DNA of 64,000 nucleotides from Sphingomonas_L flavalba_A (GCF_047553045.1 NZ_CP180208.1:1922001-1986000); one strand, 5' to 3'. Positions 49,516 through 58,075 are shown, counted from the first letter of the stretch. Numbers and translations: made by a program. Notes: generated by a model from the sequence alone, not told the origin.

Positions 49516-50892
49516 TCACGCCGCGCCGGGCTGGCCCGTGAAAATCCGCCCTGGGTTCAATATTCCCTTCGGGTCCAGCGCGCCGCGCAACTGCCGCATC
49601 AGCGCGATCTCCGTCGCCGAACGGCTAAGCCCCAGCCAGGCGCGCTTCAGCATGCCGATGCCATGCTCTGCGGAAATCGATCCGTCCATCGCACCGACCG
49701 CTTCGTAGACAATCCGTTCCGCCGCTGCACGCTGGGCCTCGTCGGCCAACGCCAGCGCAAGGTGCAGGTTGCCGTCGGCGATATGCCCGAAGAACAGCGG
49801 CCGGCTGCCCGGCAGTTCCGCGCTTAACGCCCGTCGCAACTGGTCGACCAGCGGCCCGATCGCCTGCAATGCGACGCTGACGTCGAACGGCTCGACCAGC
49901 GGCATCGCTTCGACCAACGGCCCGATCGCATCGCGCACCGTCCACAGTCGCTGGTGATCGCGTTCGGACTGGGCAATGACCGCATCGGCGATAACCCCGT
50001 CGGCCAGACAGGCCTCCAGTGCCGCCGCCAGCGCACCGTCCGCCTGCCCCTCGATCTCGACCAGCGCGGCCAGCGGCGGCTGCACCGCAAATGGGCGGCT
50101 CCCCCCCGGCAACGCCGACGCCGCGCTCAGGAACTCGTCCCACATCAGTTCGAACGCGCCCAACTGCCCCGGCAGCGCCCGATCCAGTCGGCCGAGCAAG
50201 GCCACCGCCCCGGCGTAATCGTCGAGCGCGCACAGTGCTGTCTCGCGGCGGATCGCCGGCGGCCGCAGGCGCAGCACTGCGCGCGTGACCACACCCAGCG
50301 TCCCCTCCGCCCCGACAAACAATTGCTTCAGGTCGTAGCCGCTGTTGTTCTTCAGCAACCGGTTCATCGCCGAAACCACCGTCCCGTCGGCCAGCACCGC
50401 CTCCAGCCCCAACAGCTGGTCGCGCATCATGCCATGGCGCAACACCTGATGGCCGCCGGCGTTGGTCGCGATCATCCCACCGATCGTGCAACTGCCGCGC
50501 GCGCCGATATCGACCGCCAGCCACCAGCCCGCCTCGGCCGCCGCCGCCTGCGCCGTCGCCAAAACGCAGCCGGCGCCGACCGTCATCACCCCGGCAACCG
50601 CATCGACCGCCTCGACCGTCGCGATCCGCTCCAGCGACAGGATCAGTTCGCCGTCGCGGGGCAGCGCCGCGCGGGTCATACCGGTCCGGCCGCCCTGCAC
50701 CACCACCGGCTGCCCGGCGGCATGGCAGGTCGCCAGAACGAAGGCGACCTCGGCCGTATCGCCCGGCCGCACCACCCCCGCCGGCCGCCCGGCCGCGCCG
50801 CCGCTCTCGTCGTCCAGATAGCGCGGCTCAACCGCATCCGGCCCGTGAACATGGCGGGCACCGATCCGCGCCGCGATGGCGGCAAGGACCAT
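49516..50892 (-). CDS. FAD-linked oxidase, GlcD/D-2-hydroxyacid dehydrogenase type
   Basis: This 458-residue flavoenzyme has a PCMH-type FAD domain (VVRPGDTAEVAFVL, VVVQGGRTGMTRAALP, GSCTIGGMIATNAGG) and the C-terminal FAD-oxidase domain with FGHIADGNLHLAL and ISAEHGIGMLKR. Predicted to oxidise a D-2-hydroxyacid such as glycolate or D-lactate. I prefer the ATG at 50890..50892, which overlaps the upstream stop as TGATG, over a TTG one codon earlier. It is last in an operon with the next two genes. Confidence 0.9.
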   Translation of the reverse strand: MVLAAIAARIGARHVHGPDAVEPRYLDDESGGAAGRPAGVVRPGDTAEVAFVLATCHAAGQPVVVQGGRTGMTRAALPRDGELILSLERIATVEAVDAVAGVMTVGAGCVLATAQAAAAEAGWWLAVDIGARGSCTIGGMIATNAGGHQVLRHGMMRDQLLGLEAVLADGTVVSAMNRLLKNNSGYDLKQLFVGAEGTLGVVTRAVLRLRPPAIRRETALCALDDYAGAVALLGRLDRALPGQLGAFELMWDEFLSAASALPGGSRPFAVQPPLAALVEIEGQADGALAAALEACLADGVIADAVIAQSERDHQRLWTVRDAIGPLVEAMPLVEPFDVSVALQAIGPLVDQLRRALSAELPGSRPLFFGHIADGNLHLALALADEAQRAAAERIVYEAVGAMDGSISAEHGIGMLKRAWLGLSRSATEIALMRQLRGALDPKGILNPGRIFTGQPGAA

Positions 50893-51884
50893 CAATCGCC
50901 ACCCGACCGGAAATTGGGCATCAGTTCGCGCTGGCGCAGCATCGCGACAAAGTCGTTCAGCCGCCCGTCGCGATAAGCGCCGACGTCGACACCGGCATAG
51001 TCATAGAACCCCGCGCCGTCGCGCAGCCCGCGCCGCTCTTCCGCCATGTTGCGGCCAATGACCGGCGGCGCGGCGAAACGATGCGCGTCGACATGCTCGG
51101 ACAGAAAGGCGCTGGCGTGGTGCAGAATGTCGCCGCCGCCCCAGTCGATGAATTCGAGCAGGCCGAGCACGGCGAAGCGCAGGCCGAAGCCGACGCGGAT
51201 CGCCGTGTCGATATCCTCGGCGGATGCAACGCCCTCCTCCCACATCCGCGCCGCCTCGTTCATCGCCAGCGCCTGAATGCGCGGCACGATGTAGCCGGCG
51301 CCCTTGCACACCACGGGGATCTTGCCGATCGCGGTCAGCACCGCGCGCAACCGCGCCACCGTCTCGTCCGTCGTCGCGGCGGCGGGCGAAAGCTCGACCA
51401 GCGGCATCAGATAGGCCGGGTTCAGCCAGTGGGCATTGAGGAAACGTTCGGGCCGCGCCACCATTGGTGCCAGCAGGTCCGGCGCGATCGTCGACGTGGT
51501 CGAAGCGATGATCGCATCGTCGGCGACATGTTCGGACAATAGGGCATAGCAGTCGCGCTTGGCGTCCAGCGTCTCCGGCACCCCTTCGAACAGGATGGCG
51601 GCACCGGGCAGCGCCGCCGGCGCCGCATCGCACCCAAAAAAGCCGATCCGCGCCATTGCCGCATCGGCGCCGGCCCGGTCGATCGCACCGACACTGGCAA
51701 GGAAGCCCAGGTCCCGGCCAATCTCGCCGCGCGCATCCGCTTCCAGCGCCGCCAGCGCACCCGCCGCTCTTGGCTTCAGGTCGAACAGCATGACCGGATG
51801 CCCGGCGGCGGCGAAGGCGATTGCGATGCCCCGCCCCATCCGCCCGGCCCCGATCGCGCCAATCGGGTCCCGTTCAATAGCCAT
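50892..51884 (-). CDS. 3-Hydroxyacyl-CoA dehydrogenase family protein
   Basis: This 330-residue NAD-dependent dehydrogenase has the Rossmann loop GAIGAGRMGRGIA (about residues 9-21) and the catalytic region LNAHWLNPAYLMPLVEL with the active-site His. A C-terminal helical domain has GFGLRFAVLGLLEFIDWGG. Possible activities are oxidation of a 3-hydroxyacyl-CoA or of a free hydroxyacid (L-gulonate- or carnitine-dehydrogenase-like); they cannot be separated by eye. It overlaps the upstream gene by 11 nt. Confidence 0.87.
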   Translation of the reverse strand: MAIERDPIGAIGAGRMGRGIAIAFAAAGHPVMLFDLKPRAAGALAALEADARGEIGRDLGFLASVGAIDRAGADAAMARIGFFGCDAAPAALPGAAILFEGVPETLDAKRDCYALLSEHVADDAIIASTTSTIAPDLLAPMVARPERFLNAHWLNPAYLMPLVELSPAAATTDETVARLRAVLTAIGKIPVVCKGAGYIVPRIQALAMNEAARMWEEGVASAEDIDTAIRVGFGLRFAVLGLLEFIDWGGGDILHHASAFLSEHVDAHRFAAPPVIGRNMAEERRGLRDGAGFYDYAGVDVGAYRDGRLNDFVAMLRQRELMPNFRSGGD

Positions 51885-52956
51885 TGAACAGAAATTCCTT
51901 CATCGCCGCGCGGTCCAGCCCGGCCAGGCCCAGCGCCTCCAGCGTCCGCCCGTTCGCGTACAGGTCCTCGCCGACAATCGCAGAGCCGATCGCCAGCAGG
52001 CCCGCCGCGATCGGCGTCGGCGCTCCGGCCCAGCGCCCGATCGACACGATCATGCTCAGTCCAAGCGCGGTATCCTCGCGCATGTAGCGATGGTCCTTCA
52101 GGTCGATCTTCTCGCGCCAGTCGCCGCTGTCGGTCAGTTTCTCATGCGCCGATCGGCCGTACATCCATTCGTCGCCATCGGTCGCGTAATGGTCGGCAAG
52201 GGGAAAATGCGGCGCGCCGTAGGACAGCGCCTCGCGTACCGCGATCCGCTCATTGTCCAGCGCGGTGGTCACCGCGCGGATCGACGGCTGGGTGCCTTCA
52301 TTATGGATGTCCCAGGCCGGAAAATGCTCCAGCGGCCCGGCGTTCATGATGATCAGCGGCGGATGGATGATCGGCCCGGCATTCATCAGCCCGCCGGATA
52401 GCGCATCCTCGATCCGCTCGACCGCCGGATAGACCTGTTCCAGCACGGCAAAGGCGTGGTCGGCGTTGCGCGCCGGAAACACGCCGGTCGGCAGCCGGGT
52501 CGCATAGACGCTGATCACGATCTCGGCCGGTCCGTGCTTGCGAACCAGATAGGGCAAGGTGCCGGTTTCGGCGAAGCTGACGTCGGCGGTGTTGCCGGCA
52601 TCCCGCGCCGCCCTGGCGAACAGGATCGAACCCAGCGTACCCGGCGGCAGGAACACCACCTGCCCGTCGCGCCAATAGGGCGCGGCCGCCGCCGCCAGCC
52701 CCGGCTGGGCCACCGCCGGCAGCGGTACGATCACCGCCTCGGCGGCGCCGATCGCCTCTTCGAGCGACGTCGTCGGGTGGGCGATGGCGACATCGCGCGT
52801 GCCCTTGAAATCGCGCACGCGGATTGTGCCGTTGGCCAGCACCGGCGCCAGCGCCTCGGCATCGCGCCGCCAGAACCAGACCTCATGCCCGCTTTCGCTC
52901 AATTCGGCCGCCGCCGCATAGCAGCCATTGCCGCCGCCCAATACCGCTACCCGCAT
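51874..52956 (-). CDS. Opine (octopine/nopaline) dehydrogenase-like enzyme
   Basis: This 360-residue NAD(P)-dependent enzyme has the Rossmann loop LGGGNGCYAAAAEL (residues 6-19). A C-terminal opine-dehydrogenase domain has the catalytic-region NAGPIIHPPLIIMNAG and WMYGRSAHEKLTDSGDWR. Opine dehydrogenases reductively join an amino acid and a 2-oxoacid, or run in reverse in catabolism. No nicotianamine-synthase-like gene is near, so an opine metallophore role is unlikely. It is first in a three-gene operon; a direct repeat lies upstream. Confidence 0.85.
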   Translation of the reverse strand: MRVAVLGGGNGCYAAAAELSESGHEVWFWRRDAEALAPVLANGTIRVRDFKGTRDVAIAHPTTSLEEAIGAAEAVIVPLPAVAQPGLAAAAAPYWRDGQVVFLPPGTLGSILFARAARDAGNTADVSFAETGTLPYLVRKHGPAEIVISVYATRLPTGVFPARNADHAFAVLEQVYPAVERIEDALSGGLMNAGPIIHPPLIIMNAGPLEHFPAWDIHNEGTQPSIRAVTTALDNERIAVREALSYGAPHFPLADHYATDGDEWMYGRSAHEKLTDSGDWREKIDLKDHRYMREDTALGLSMIVSIGRWAGAPTPIAAGLLAIGSAIVGEDLYANGRTLEALGLAGLDRAAMKEFLFNGY

Positions 52957-53025
52957 CCGTCGTCTCTCCGTCCTGCCTGTCGAATCCTTGCCCAGCCTGT
53001 CTGGCTCCGCCTGGCGGCGCCAGCT

Positions 53026-53056
53026 ATGCGCTATCAGCAAGCACCATGCGTTATCC
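53026..53056 (-). promoter_or_regulatory. Direct-repeat operator upstream of the opine-dehydrogenase operon
   Basis: ATGCGCTATC (53026..53035) and ATGCGTTATC (53046..53055) differ at one base and are spaced exactly 20 bp apart, two helical turns. The second copy ends in TTATCCG, close to the motif before the receptor and aldehyde dehydrogenase genes. The element lies 70-100 nt before the operon start. Confidence 0.45.
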
Positions 53057-53106
53057 GCAGAAAAGCGCCCGACAACACTCGACAAAAGGATGAATAGTGA
53101 ACAAAT

Positions 53107-53121
53107 AACCGGCTACCGGTT
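53107..53121 (-). terminator. Small hairpin after the receiver gene
   Basis: AACCGG and CCGGTT pair over a 3-nt loop, followed on the minus strand by ATTTGTT. It begins 15 nt beyond the stop of the receiver gene. Weak stem. Confidence 0.35.
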
Positions 53122-53135
53122 TGCCGGCACCCATG

Positions 53136-53510
53136 TCAGTTGTCATCAGCAAACACCCGGCCGAACACCGCTTTCATCTCGTCAAGCGTATAGGGTTTGG
53201 CCAACACCGGGGCAGCGGCATGGCGCGGCGGAACATTGTGGCCGTCGCCCCCGGTGGCCAGCACAAACGGGATTCCGCGCTCCGCCAGCCGGTCGGCGAG
53301 CGGCCACACCACCTCGCCTTCGCGCAGATTGACGTCGAGCAGCGCGGCATCGAACCCGCCCGCCTCCACCAGCGGCGCGGCATCGGCCAGGCAATCGGCC
53401 TGCGCGGCAACGCGATAGCCAAGCAGGTCGAAATAATCCTCGACCAGCATCGCGATCAGCGGCTCGTCCTCGACGAGGAGGATCGCCGGGGGTGCAGGGT
53501 CACGGGTCAT
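53136..53510 (-). CDS. Stand-alone response regulator receiver protein
   Basis: This 124-residue protein is a single CheY-like receiver domain with no output domain. ILLVEDEPLIAMLVED holds the acidic pocket, ALLDVNLREGE the phospho-accepting Asp and VLAKPYT the conserved Lys. It lies 102 nt downstream of cckA on the same strand. It may be a phosphate sink or a diffusible output of a kinase; adjacency suggests, but does not prove, a link to CckA. Confidence 0.9.
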   Translation of the reverse strand: MTRDPAPPAILLVEDEPLIAMLVEDYFDLLGYRVAAQADCLADAAPLVEAGGFDAALLDVNLREGEVVWPLADRLAERGIPFVLATGGDGHNVPPRHAAAPVLAKPYTLDEMKAVFGRVFADDN

Positions 53511-53612
53511 CGCGCTGATGGATAGGCAGGAAATGCCCGGCGGGCCAGCCCTCATCGGATACCACGTCCTGCGTTCAGAACGAAACGGCGCCGTAGCGAA
53601 TGGATGCGCGCC

Positions 53613-56024
53613 CTATTTCGGTTCGATCAGCTTGCGCGCCGCCTCGGCAAGCTGCTGGACAGAAAAGGGTTTGGGCAGGAACTCCATCCGGTCGAGGTCG
53701 ATCGACTTGCGCAGTTGCTCCTCGGCATAGCCGGACATGAACAGCAGCGGCAGGTCGGGGTGTCGCGCGCGGGCCTCGCGCGCCATTGTTGGCCCGTCCA
53801 TCGTCGGCATCACCACGTCGGAAATCAGCAGGTCGACGGTTATGCCCTCGGCCAGCCGCTCCAGCGCCTCTTCGCCGTTGGTCGCGGTGACCACCTTGTA
53901 CCCGTGCCGGGTCAGCGCCCGCTCGGCGACGGCGCGGACCATATCCTCGTCCTCGACCAGCAGAATGGTGCCGCTGCCCCACAACTCACCGGTTCGCGCT
54001 TTCTCGCGCACCGGTGCCTCCGCCTCCGCCGGGTCGGCGCGGTGGACGGGCAAATAAAGGACAAAGCTGGTTCCCTTGCCCTCCTCCGATTCCGCAAAGA
54101 TGAACCCGCCAGATTGCTTGACGATGCCGTAGACCGTCGACAGGCCAAGGCCGGTGCCCTTGCCGACTTCCTTGGTGGTGAAGAACGGCTCGAAAATCTT
54201 GGCCAGATGCTCGGCCGGAATGCCGACGCCGGTGTCGGTGACGCGCAGCGCGGTATATTCGCCGACCGGCATGATGTCGTTGTTCAGTTGGCGCGAATCC
54301 TGCCCTGTAACCGGGTAGGTCTGCAGGGTCAGCGTGCCGCCGCCTTCGCTACCGGCCTGCATCGCGTCGCGCGCGTTGACCGCCAGGTTGACGATCACCT
54401 GTTCCAGCTGGCCGGGGTCGGCGCGAACCGGCGCCAGGTTGCGGCCGTGGTTGATGGTCAGGGTAATCGTCTCACCCAGCAGGCGCTTCAGCAGGCTCGA
54501 TACGTCCGACACGACATCGGGCAATTGCAGCACCTGCGGGCGCAGCGTCTGCTGGCGCGAAAAAGCGAGCAGTTGGCGGGTGAGGCTGGCGGCGCGGTTG
54601 GAATTGGCCTTGACCTGCTGGATGTCGTCATAATCGCTGTCGCCGGGGGTATGGCGCATCAGCATCAGGTCGCAATGGCCGATGATCGCGGTCAGGATAT
54701 TGTTGAAATCATGGGCGACGCCGCCGGCAAGCTGCCCGACCGCCTGCATCTTGGTCGCCTGCGCGACCTGCCGCTTCAGCTTCGATTCCTCGCTATTGTC
54801 CTTCAGGCTCAGCAGTACCGCCGCCTCGCCCAGCCCGCGCGCGCCGGCGATCGACAGCGCCACCGTCTCCTCCGGCCGCGCGCGCAGCCGTACCGCGATG
54901 TCGCCGGAATAATGCTGACCGGCGGCGAAACGGCGCACAGCATCGGCCACCGCCGCCTTGTCTTCCCGCACGACCAGATCGCCGGGGTAGACCGGCGGCG
55001 GCGCGTCACCGACCCCGGCCGCCTTCAGGAACGCGGCGTTCAGGAACAGGAAGCGGCCATCGCGATCGGCCAGCGCCAGCGCGAACGGCAGCATCGAAAG
55101 CAGCGCCTCCAGATGCGGGGCGGCACCGGCCTCGGCGTCGATCCGCGGCGCCGCGTCGTCGTCGACCAGAAAAATCAGCGTCGGGCTGTCGGCCGCATCC
55201 CGCTCCAGCGGCACCTGGACCAGCCGCAGCGGTATGCCGCCCGCTCCCTCGCGCGCCAATCTTACAACCCCGCCCGCGTCGGTCTGCAACAGGTTGACGA
55301 AACTGCGCCCTTCCACGGCCGCTTCCGCACGGCCGGCGGCGCGCTGGGCAAACACCCGGTTGGCGGCACGGATCCGGCCATCCTGCCCGACCAGCACGGC
55401 CATCACCCCGGATTCGCCAAGCCGGTCGCCGCCGCCGCCGGACACCAGCCGCCGCGCCTCGGCGACGATGTCGAAACCGATCGCCGGACGGAATCGCCAG
55501 ATCAGATGGTCCTCGCTACGGCCGCTGCGCACCACCTCGACCTGAAGCTGGATCGTGTCACGAGCCAACCGGTCGACATAGCCGGCGCCATCGCGCCAGG
55601 CGGCCCGCGCCGCCTCGGTCAGCCGGGCGATCGCCGCTTCGCCGACCGGCAATGCCGGCGGTGTCGAGAACCCGGAAAACCAGACGCCGAACAGATCGTT
55701 GGCGCAGACCAGTTGCCCGCCCCGGTCGGTAATCGCGATGGCGGTCGCGTCGCTTTCCGCCGCTTCGCGCATCAGCGACCAGTCCGTCGCCCCGGCCGTC
55801 GCCGGCATCGCCGGATAGAGCTGGCGATAGAGGTAGAGCAGGGCGGCAAGCGCGATCACCGCCGCCAGCCAGCCGGCGGCGGCGGCCATGCTGCCCAGCG
55901 CCCACAACACCAGCGCGGCGGACAGCAGCCCGGCACCAACAGCGATCAGCGCCAGCATCCGGCCGCGCCCGCCGACACCACCGTGGGCAGATGCGATCAG
56001 CGGGGGACGGAACGGCGCATTCAT
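53613..56024 (-). CDS. cckA: Hybrid sensor histidine kinase CckA
   Basis: This 803-residue kinase feeds phosphate via ChpT to CtrA in alphaproteobacterial cell-cycle and motility control. Two transmembrane helices lie at about 23-47 and 52-66. PAS-like sensor regions follow (about 85-410), then the H-box GQLAGGVAHDFNN with His438 and the ATPase core (ADPGQLEQVIVNLAVNARDA, GTGLGLSTVYGIV). A C-terminal receiver carries Asp736 in LLISDVVMPTMDG. Layout and signatures match Caulobacter CckA. A promoter-like element ends 6 nt before the ATG. Confidence 0.95.
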   Translation of the reverse strand: MNAPFRPPLIASAHGGVGGRGRMLALIAVGAGLLSAALVLWALGSMAAAAGWLAAVIALAALLYLYRQLYPAMPATAGATDWSLMREAAESDATAIAITDRGGQLVCANDLFGVWFSGFSTPPALPVGEAAIARLTEAARAAWRDGAGYVDRLARDTIQLQVEVVRSGRSEDHLIWRFRPAIGFDIVAEARRLVSGGGGDRLGESGVMAVLVGQDGRIRAANRVFAQRAAGRAEAAVEGRSFVNLLQTDAGGVVRLAREGAGGIPLRLVQVPLERDAADSPTLIFLVDDDAAPRIDAEAGAAPHLEALLSMLPFALALADRDGRFLFLNAAFLKAAGVGDAPPPVYPGDLVVREDKAAVADAVRRFAAGQHYSGDIAVRLRARPEETVALSIAGARGLGEAAVLLSLKDNSEESKLKRQVAQATKMQAVGQLAGGVAHDFNNILTAIIGHCDLMLMRHTPGDSDYDDIQQVKANSNRAASLTRQLLAFSRQQTLRPQVLQLPDVVSDVSSLLKRLLGETITLTINHGRNLAPVRADPGQLEQVIVNLAVNARDAMQAGSEGGGTLTLQTYPVTGQDSRQLNNDIMPVGEYTALRVTDTGVGIPAEHLAKIFEPFFTTKEVGKGTGLGLSTVYGIVKQSGGFIFAESEEGKGTSFVLYLPVHRADPAEAEAPVREKARTGELWGSGTILLVEDEDMVRAVAERALTRHGYKVVTATNGEEALERLAEGITVDLLISDVVMPTMDGPTMAREARARHPDLPLLFMSGYAEEQLRKSIDLDRMEFLPKPFSVQQLAEAARKLIEPK

Positions 56025-56030
56025 GCCGCC

Positions 56031-56059
56031 ACCCTAGCCCAGCCTGCCGCCGGTTTCAC
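56031..56059 (-). promoter_or_regulatory. Possible cckA promoter, leaderless geometry
   Basis: On the minus strand GTGAAA (56054..56059) and TAGGGT (56031..56036) are 17 nt apart, and the -10 ends 6 nt before the cckA ATG. It overlaps the end of the DUF2062 gene, which would let cckA be transcribed separately from the dapA cluster. Confidence 0.3.
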
Positions 56060-56622
56060 CCCTGCCGCCGGCCGTGACCACGCCCGCGCCACTTGCGCCC
56101 GATCCACACGCGCCAGGCCAGCGCCGCCGTGACATAGCCGACAACGCCGGCGATGACCGAAATCGTCGTCAACCCCAGCAGAAAGGCGGGCGCCGCGTCG
56201 GACAGCAGCCAACGCGACCATTCGGACAGCGGCAACCCCTCGCGCACCATCATCAGCAGTTCGCCAGGCTGGGCGTGCATGCCGAACACCGCGCTGCCGA
56301 CCCATAATGCCGCTATCACCAGCAATGGCGTCGTCACCGGGTTGCTCGCCAGCGTGGTTCCGGCGCAAAGCGGCACGTTGGCGCGGAACGGGATCGCGAT
56401 CAGCGCCGCCGACACCGGCTGCACCACCGGCACCATCACCAGAATGCCGACAAACAGGCCCAGGCCGATCGCGCGCGGCACGGATCGGCGGGTGAACCGC
56501 CACAGCGCCGGGCGCAACAGCAGGTGCGCCACCGGCCGCAGCCAGCGGTTGCTCTCCAGTTCCTCGCGGCTGGGCATCAGCCGGCGGATCGTATCGACCG
56601 CCCAGGTCTTGCTTCTAGCCAC
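56056..56622 (-). CDS. DUF2062 domain membrane protein
   Basis: This 188-residue protein has two or three hydrophobic segments (AIGLGLFVGILVMVPVVQPV at about 51-70, PLLVIAALWVGSAVFG, FLLGLTTISVIAGVVGYV). It carries the DUF2062 core with CAGTTLASNPVTTPLL. Function unknown; in other bacteria the domain is found alone or next to glycosyltransferases. It overlaps the smpB end by 8 nt. Confidence 0.85.
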   Translation of the reverse strand: MARSKTWAVDTIRRLMPSREELESNRWLRPVAHLLLRPALWRFTRRSVPRAIGLGLFVGILVMVPVVQPVSAALIAIPFRANVPLCAGTTLASNPVTTPLLVIAALWVGSAVFGMHAQPGELLMMVREGLPLSEWSRWLLSDAAPAFLLGLTTISVIAGVVGYVTAALAWRVWIGRKWRGRGHGRRQG

Positions 56623-57097
56623 GGTCCCTCAACAGCCGCGATTGCTCGCGTTTCCAGTCGCGTTCCTTCTCGGTGGAACGCTTGTCGTGCAGTTTCTTGC
56701 CCTTCGCCAGCGCCAGCTCCACCTTCGCCCGCCCACGCGGGTTGAAATAGATCGACAGCGGGATCAGCGTCATACCCTCGCGCTGCACCGCGTTGCGCAG
56801 CTTGTTGATCTCGCGTTCGTGGAGCAACAGCTTGCGTGGGCGCTTCGGCTCATGGTTGAAACGGTTGCCGTGGCTGAACTCCGGTACGTTGGCATTGACC
56901 AGCCAGACCTGATCGTCCTTCACCTCGGCATAGCTCTCGGCGATCGATCCCTCGCCGAAACGCAGCGATTTCACCTCGGTTCCGGTCAGGGCGATGCCGG
57001 CCTCGAAGAAATCCTCCAGGAAATACTCATAGCGCGCGCGCCGGTTCTCGGCGACGGTCTTGACCTTCTCGAACGCCGCTGGCTTCGGCCGGGCCAT
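56615..57097 (-). CDS. smpB: SsrA-binding protein SmpB
   Basis: This 160-residue protein brings tmRNA to stalled ribosomes for trans-translation. VAENRRARYEYFLEDFFEAGIALTG is trimmed here to its hallmark part EYFLEDFFEAGI. GTEVKSLR, IPLSIYFNPRGRAKVELALAKGKKLHDKR (hallmark GKKLHDKR) and a basic C-terminal tail complete it. The start overlaps the dapA stop as TGATG. No tmRNA gene was recognised in the window. Confidence 0.97.
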   Translation of the reverse strand: MARPKPAAFEKVKTVAENRRARYEYFLEDFFEAGIALTGTEVKSLRFGEGSIAESYAEVKDDQVWLVNANVPEFSHGNRFNHEPKRPRKLLLHEREINKLRNAVQREGMTLIPLSIYFNPRGRAKVELALAKGKKLHDKRSTEKERDWKREQSRLLRDRG

Positions 57098-57972
57098 CAG
57101 ACCAGCCCGGCGATCTCTAGCGCGGCATCCACCTGGGCGCGGGCGGCCGCCGACGGCGGCGTCATCGGCAGGCGCAGTTCCGCGCCGATGTCGGGCCTGA
57201 CGCGGTTCAGCGCATATTTGACCGGGCCGGGCGATGCGTCGGCAAACAGCGCGGCGTGCAGAGGGAAAAGCCGGTCCTGCACCTCCAGCGCTTCCGCCCA
57301 GTCGCCGGCCAGACATGCCGCCTGGAACTCGGCGCACAGTCGCGGCGCGACGTTGGCGGTAACGGAAATGCACCCGCGCCCGCCCATCGCCATCAACGCC
57401 AGCGCCATGTCGTCATTGCCGGACAGCTGGCAGAAATCGGCCCCGCAGGCCAGCCGCTGGGCGGTGACGCGGCCAGCGACGCCGGACGCATCCTTGATGC
57501 CGACAATGCCGGGCAGCTTCGCCAGCCGGCCGACAGTATCGACCGAAATGTCCGTCACCGTGCGCGTCGGCACGTTGTAGAGCAGGATCGACAGGTCGCA
57601 ATGCTCGGCCAGATAGGCGAAATGGGCATACACCCCGTCCTGGTTCGGCCGGTTGTAATAGGGCGCGACGACCAGCGCCGCCGCCGCGCCCGCGTCCTTC
57701 GCAAAGCGCATGTGGGTCAGCGCTGTCATCGTGTCGTTCGATCCGCAACCGGCGATCACCGGCACCCGGCCCGCCGCCTGGGCGATGGTCAGCGCGACGA
57801 CGCGATGGTGCTCGTCGATGTCCATCGTCGCCGATTCGCCGGTGGTGCCGCACGGGACGAGCGCGCTGCTGCCGCTCTCGATCTGCCAGTCGATCAGCGC
57901 GCGCAACGCCGTCTCGTCGATCGCACCGTCGCGAAACGGCGTCACCAGGGCCGGAATGGATCCGGAAAACAT
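57097..57972 (-). CDS. dapA: 4-Hydroxy-tetrahydrodipicolinate synthase
   Basis: This 291-residue aldolase condenses pyruvate and aspartate semialdehyde in lysine and peptidoglycan precursor synthesis. The Schiff-base lysine is Lys160 in IVGIKDASG and the catalytic Tyr132 is in LLYNVPTRT, one position off the E. coli numbering. CGTTGESATM holds the threonines of the triad. It is first in the dapA-smpB-DUF2062-cckA run. Confidence 0.96.
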   Translation of the reverse strand: MFSGSIPALVTPFRDGAIDETALRALIDWQIESGSSALVPCGTTGESATMDIDEHHRVVALTIAQAAGRVPVIAGCGSNDTMTALTHMRFAKDAGAAAALVVAPYYNRPNQDGVYAHFAYLAEHCDLSILLYNVPTRTVTDISVDTVGRLAKLPGIVGIKDASGVAGRVTAQRLACGADFCQLSGNDDMALALMAMGGRGCISVTANVAPRLCAEFQAACLAGDWAEALEVQDRLFPLHAALFADASPGPVKYALNRVRPDIGAELRLPMTPPSAAARAQVDAALEIAGLV

Positions 57973-58075
57973 GGCGTGAATCCTTCACTTCTGCTTCGTC
58001 ACGCCGCATAGTGCCGGCATGCGTAGATGGCCTCGTTCATCGTCAGATAAGGAGCGTGGGGGCAACCTGTCCAGC

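Noticed and set aside
51874..52956. Opine-metallophore (staphylopine/pseudopaline-like) biosynthesis
   Set aside because: These clusters need a nicotianamine-synthase-like gene next to the opine dehydrogenase, and none is present. The neighbours are catabolic dehydrogenases.
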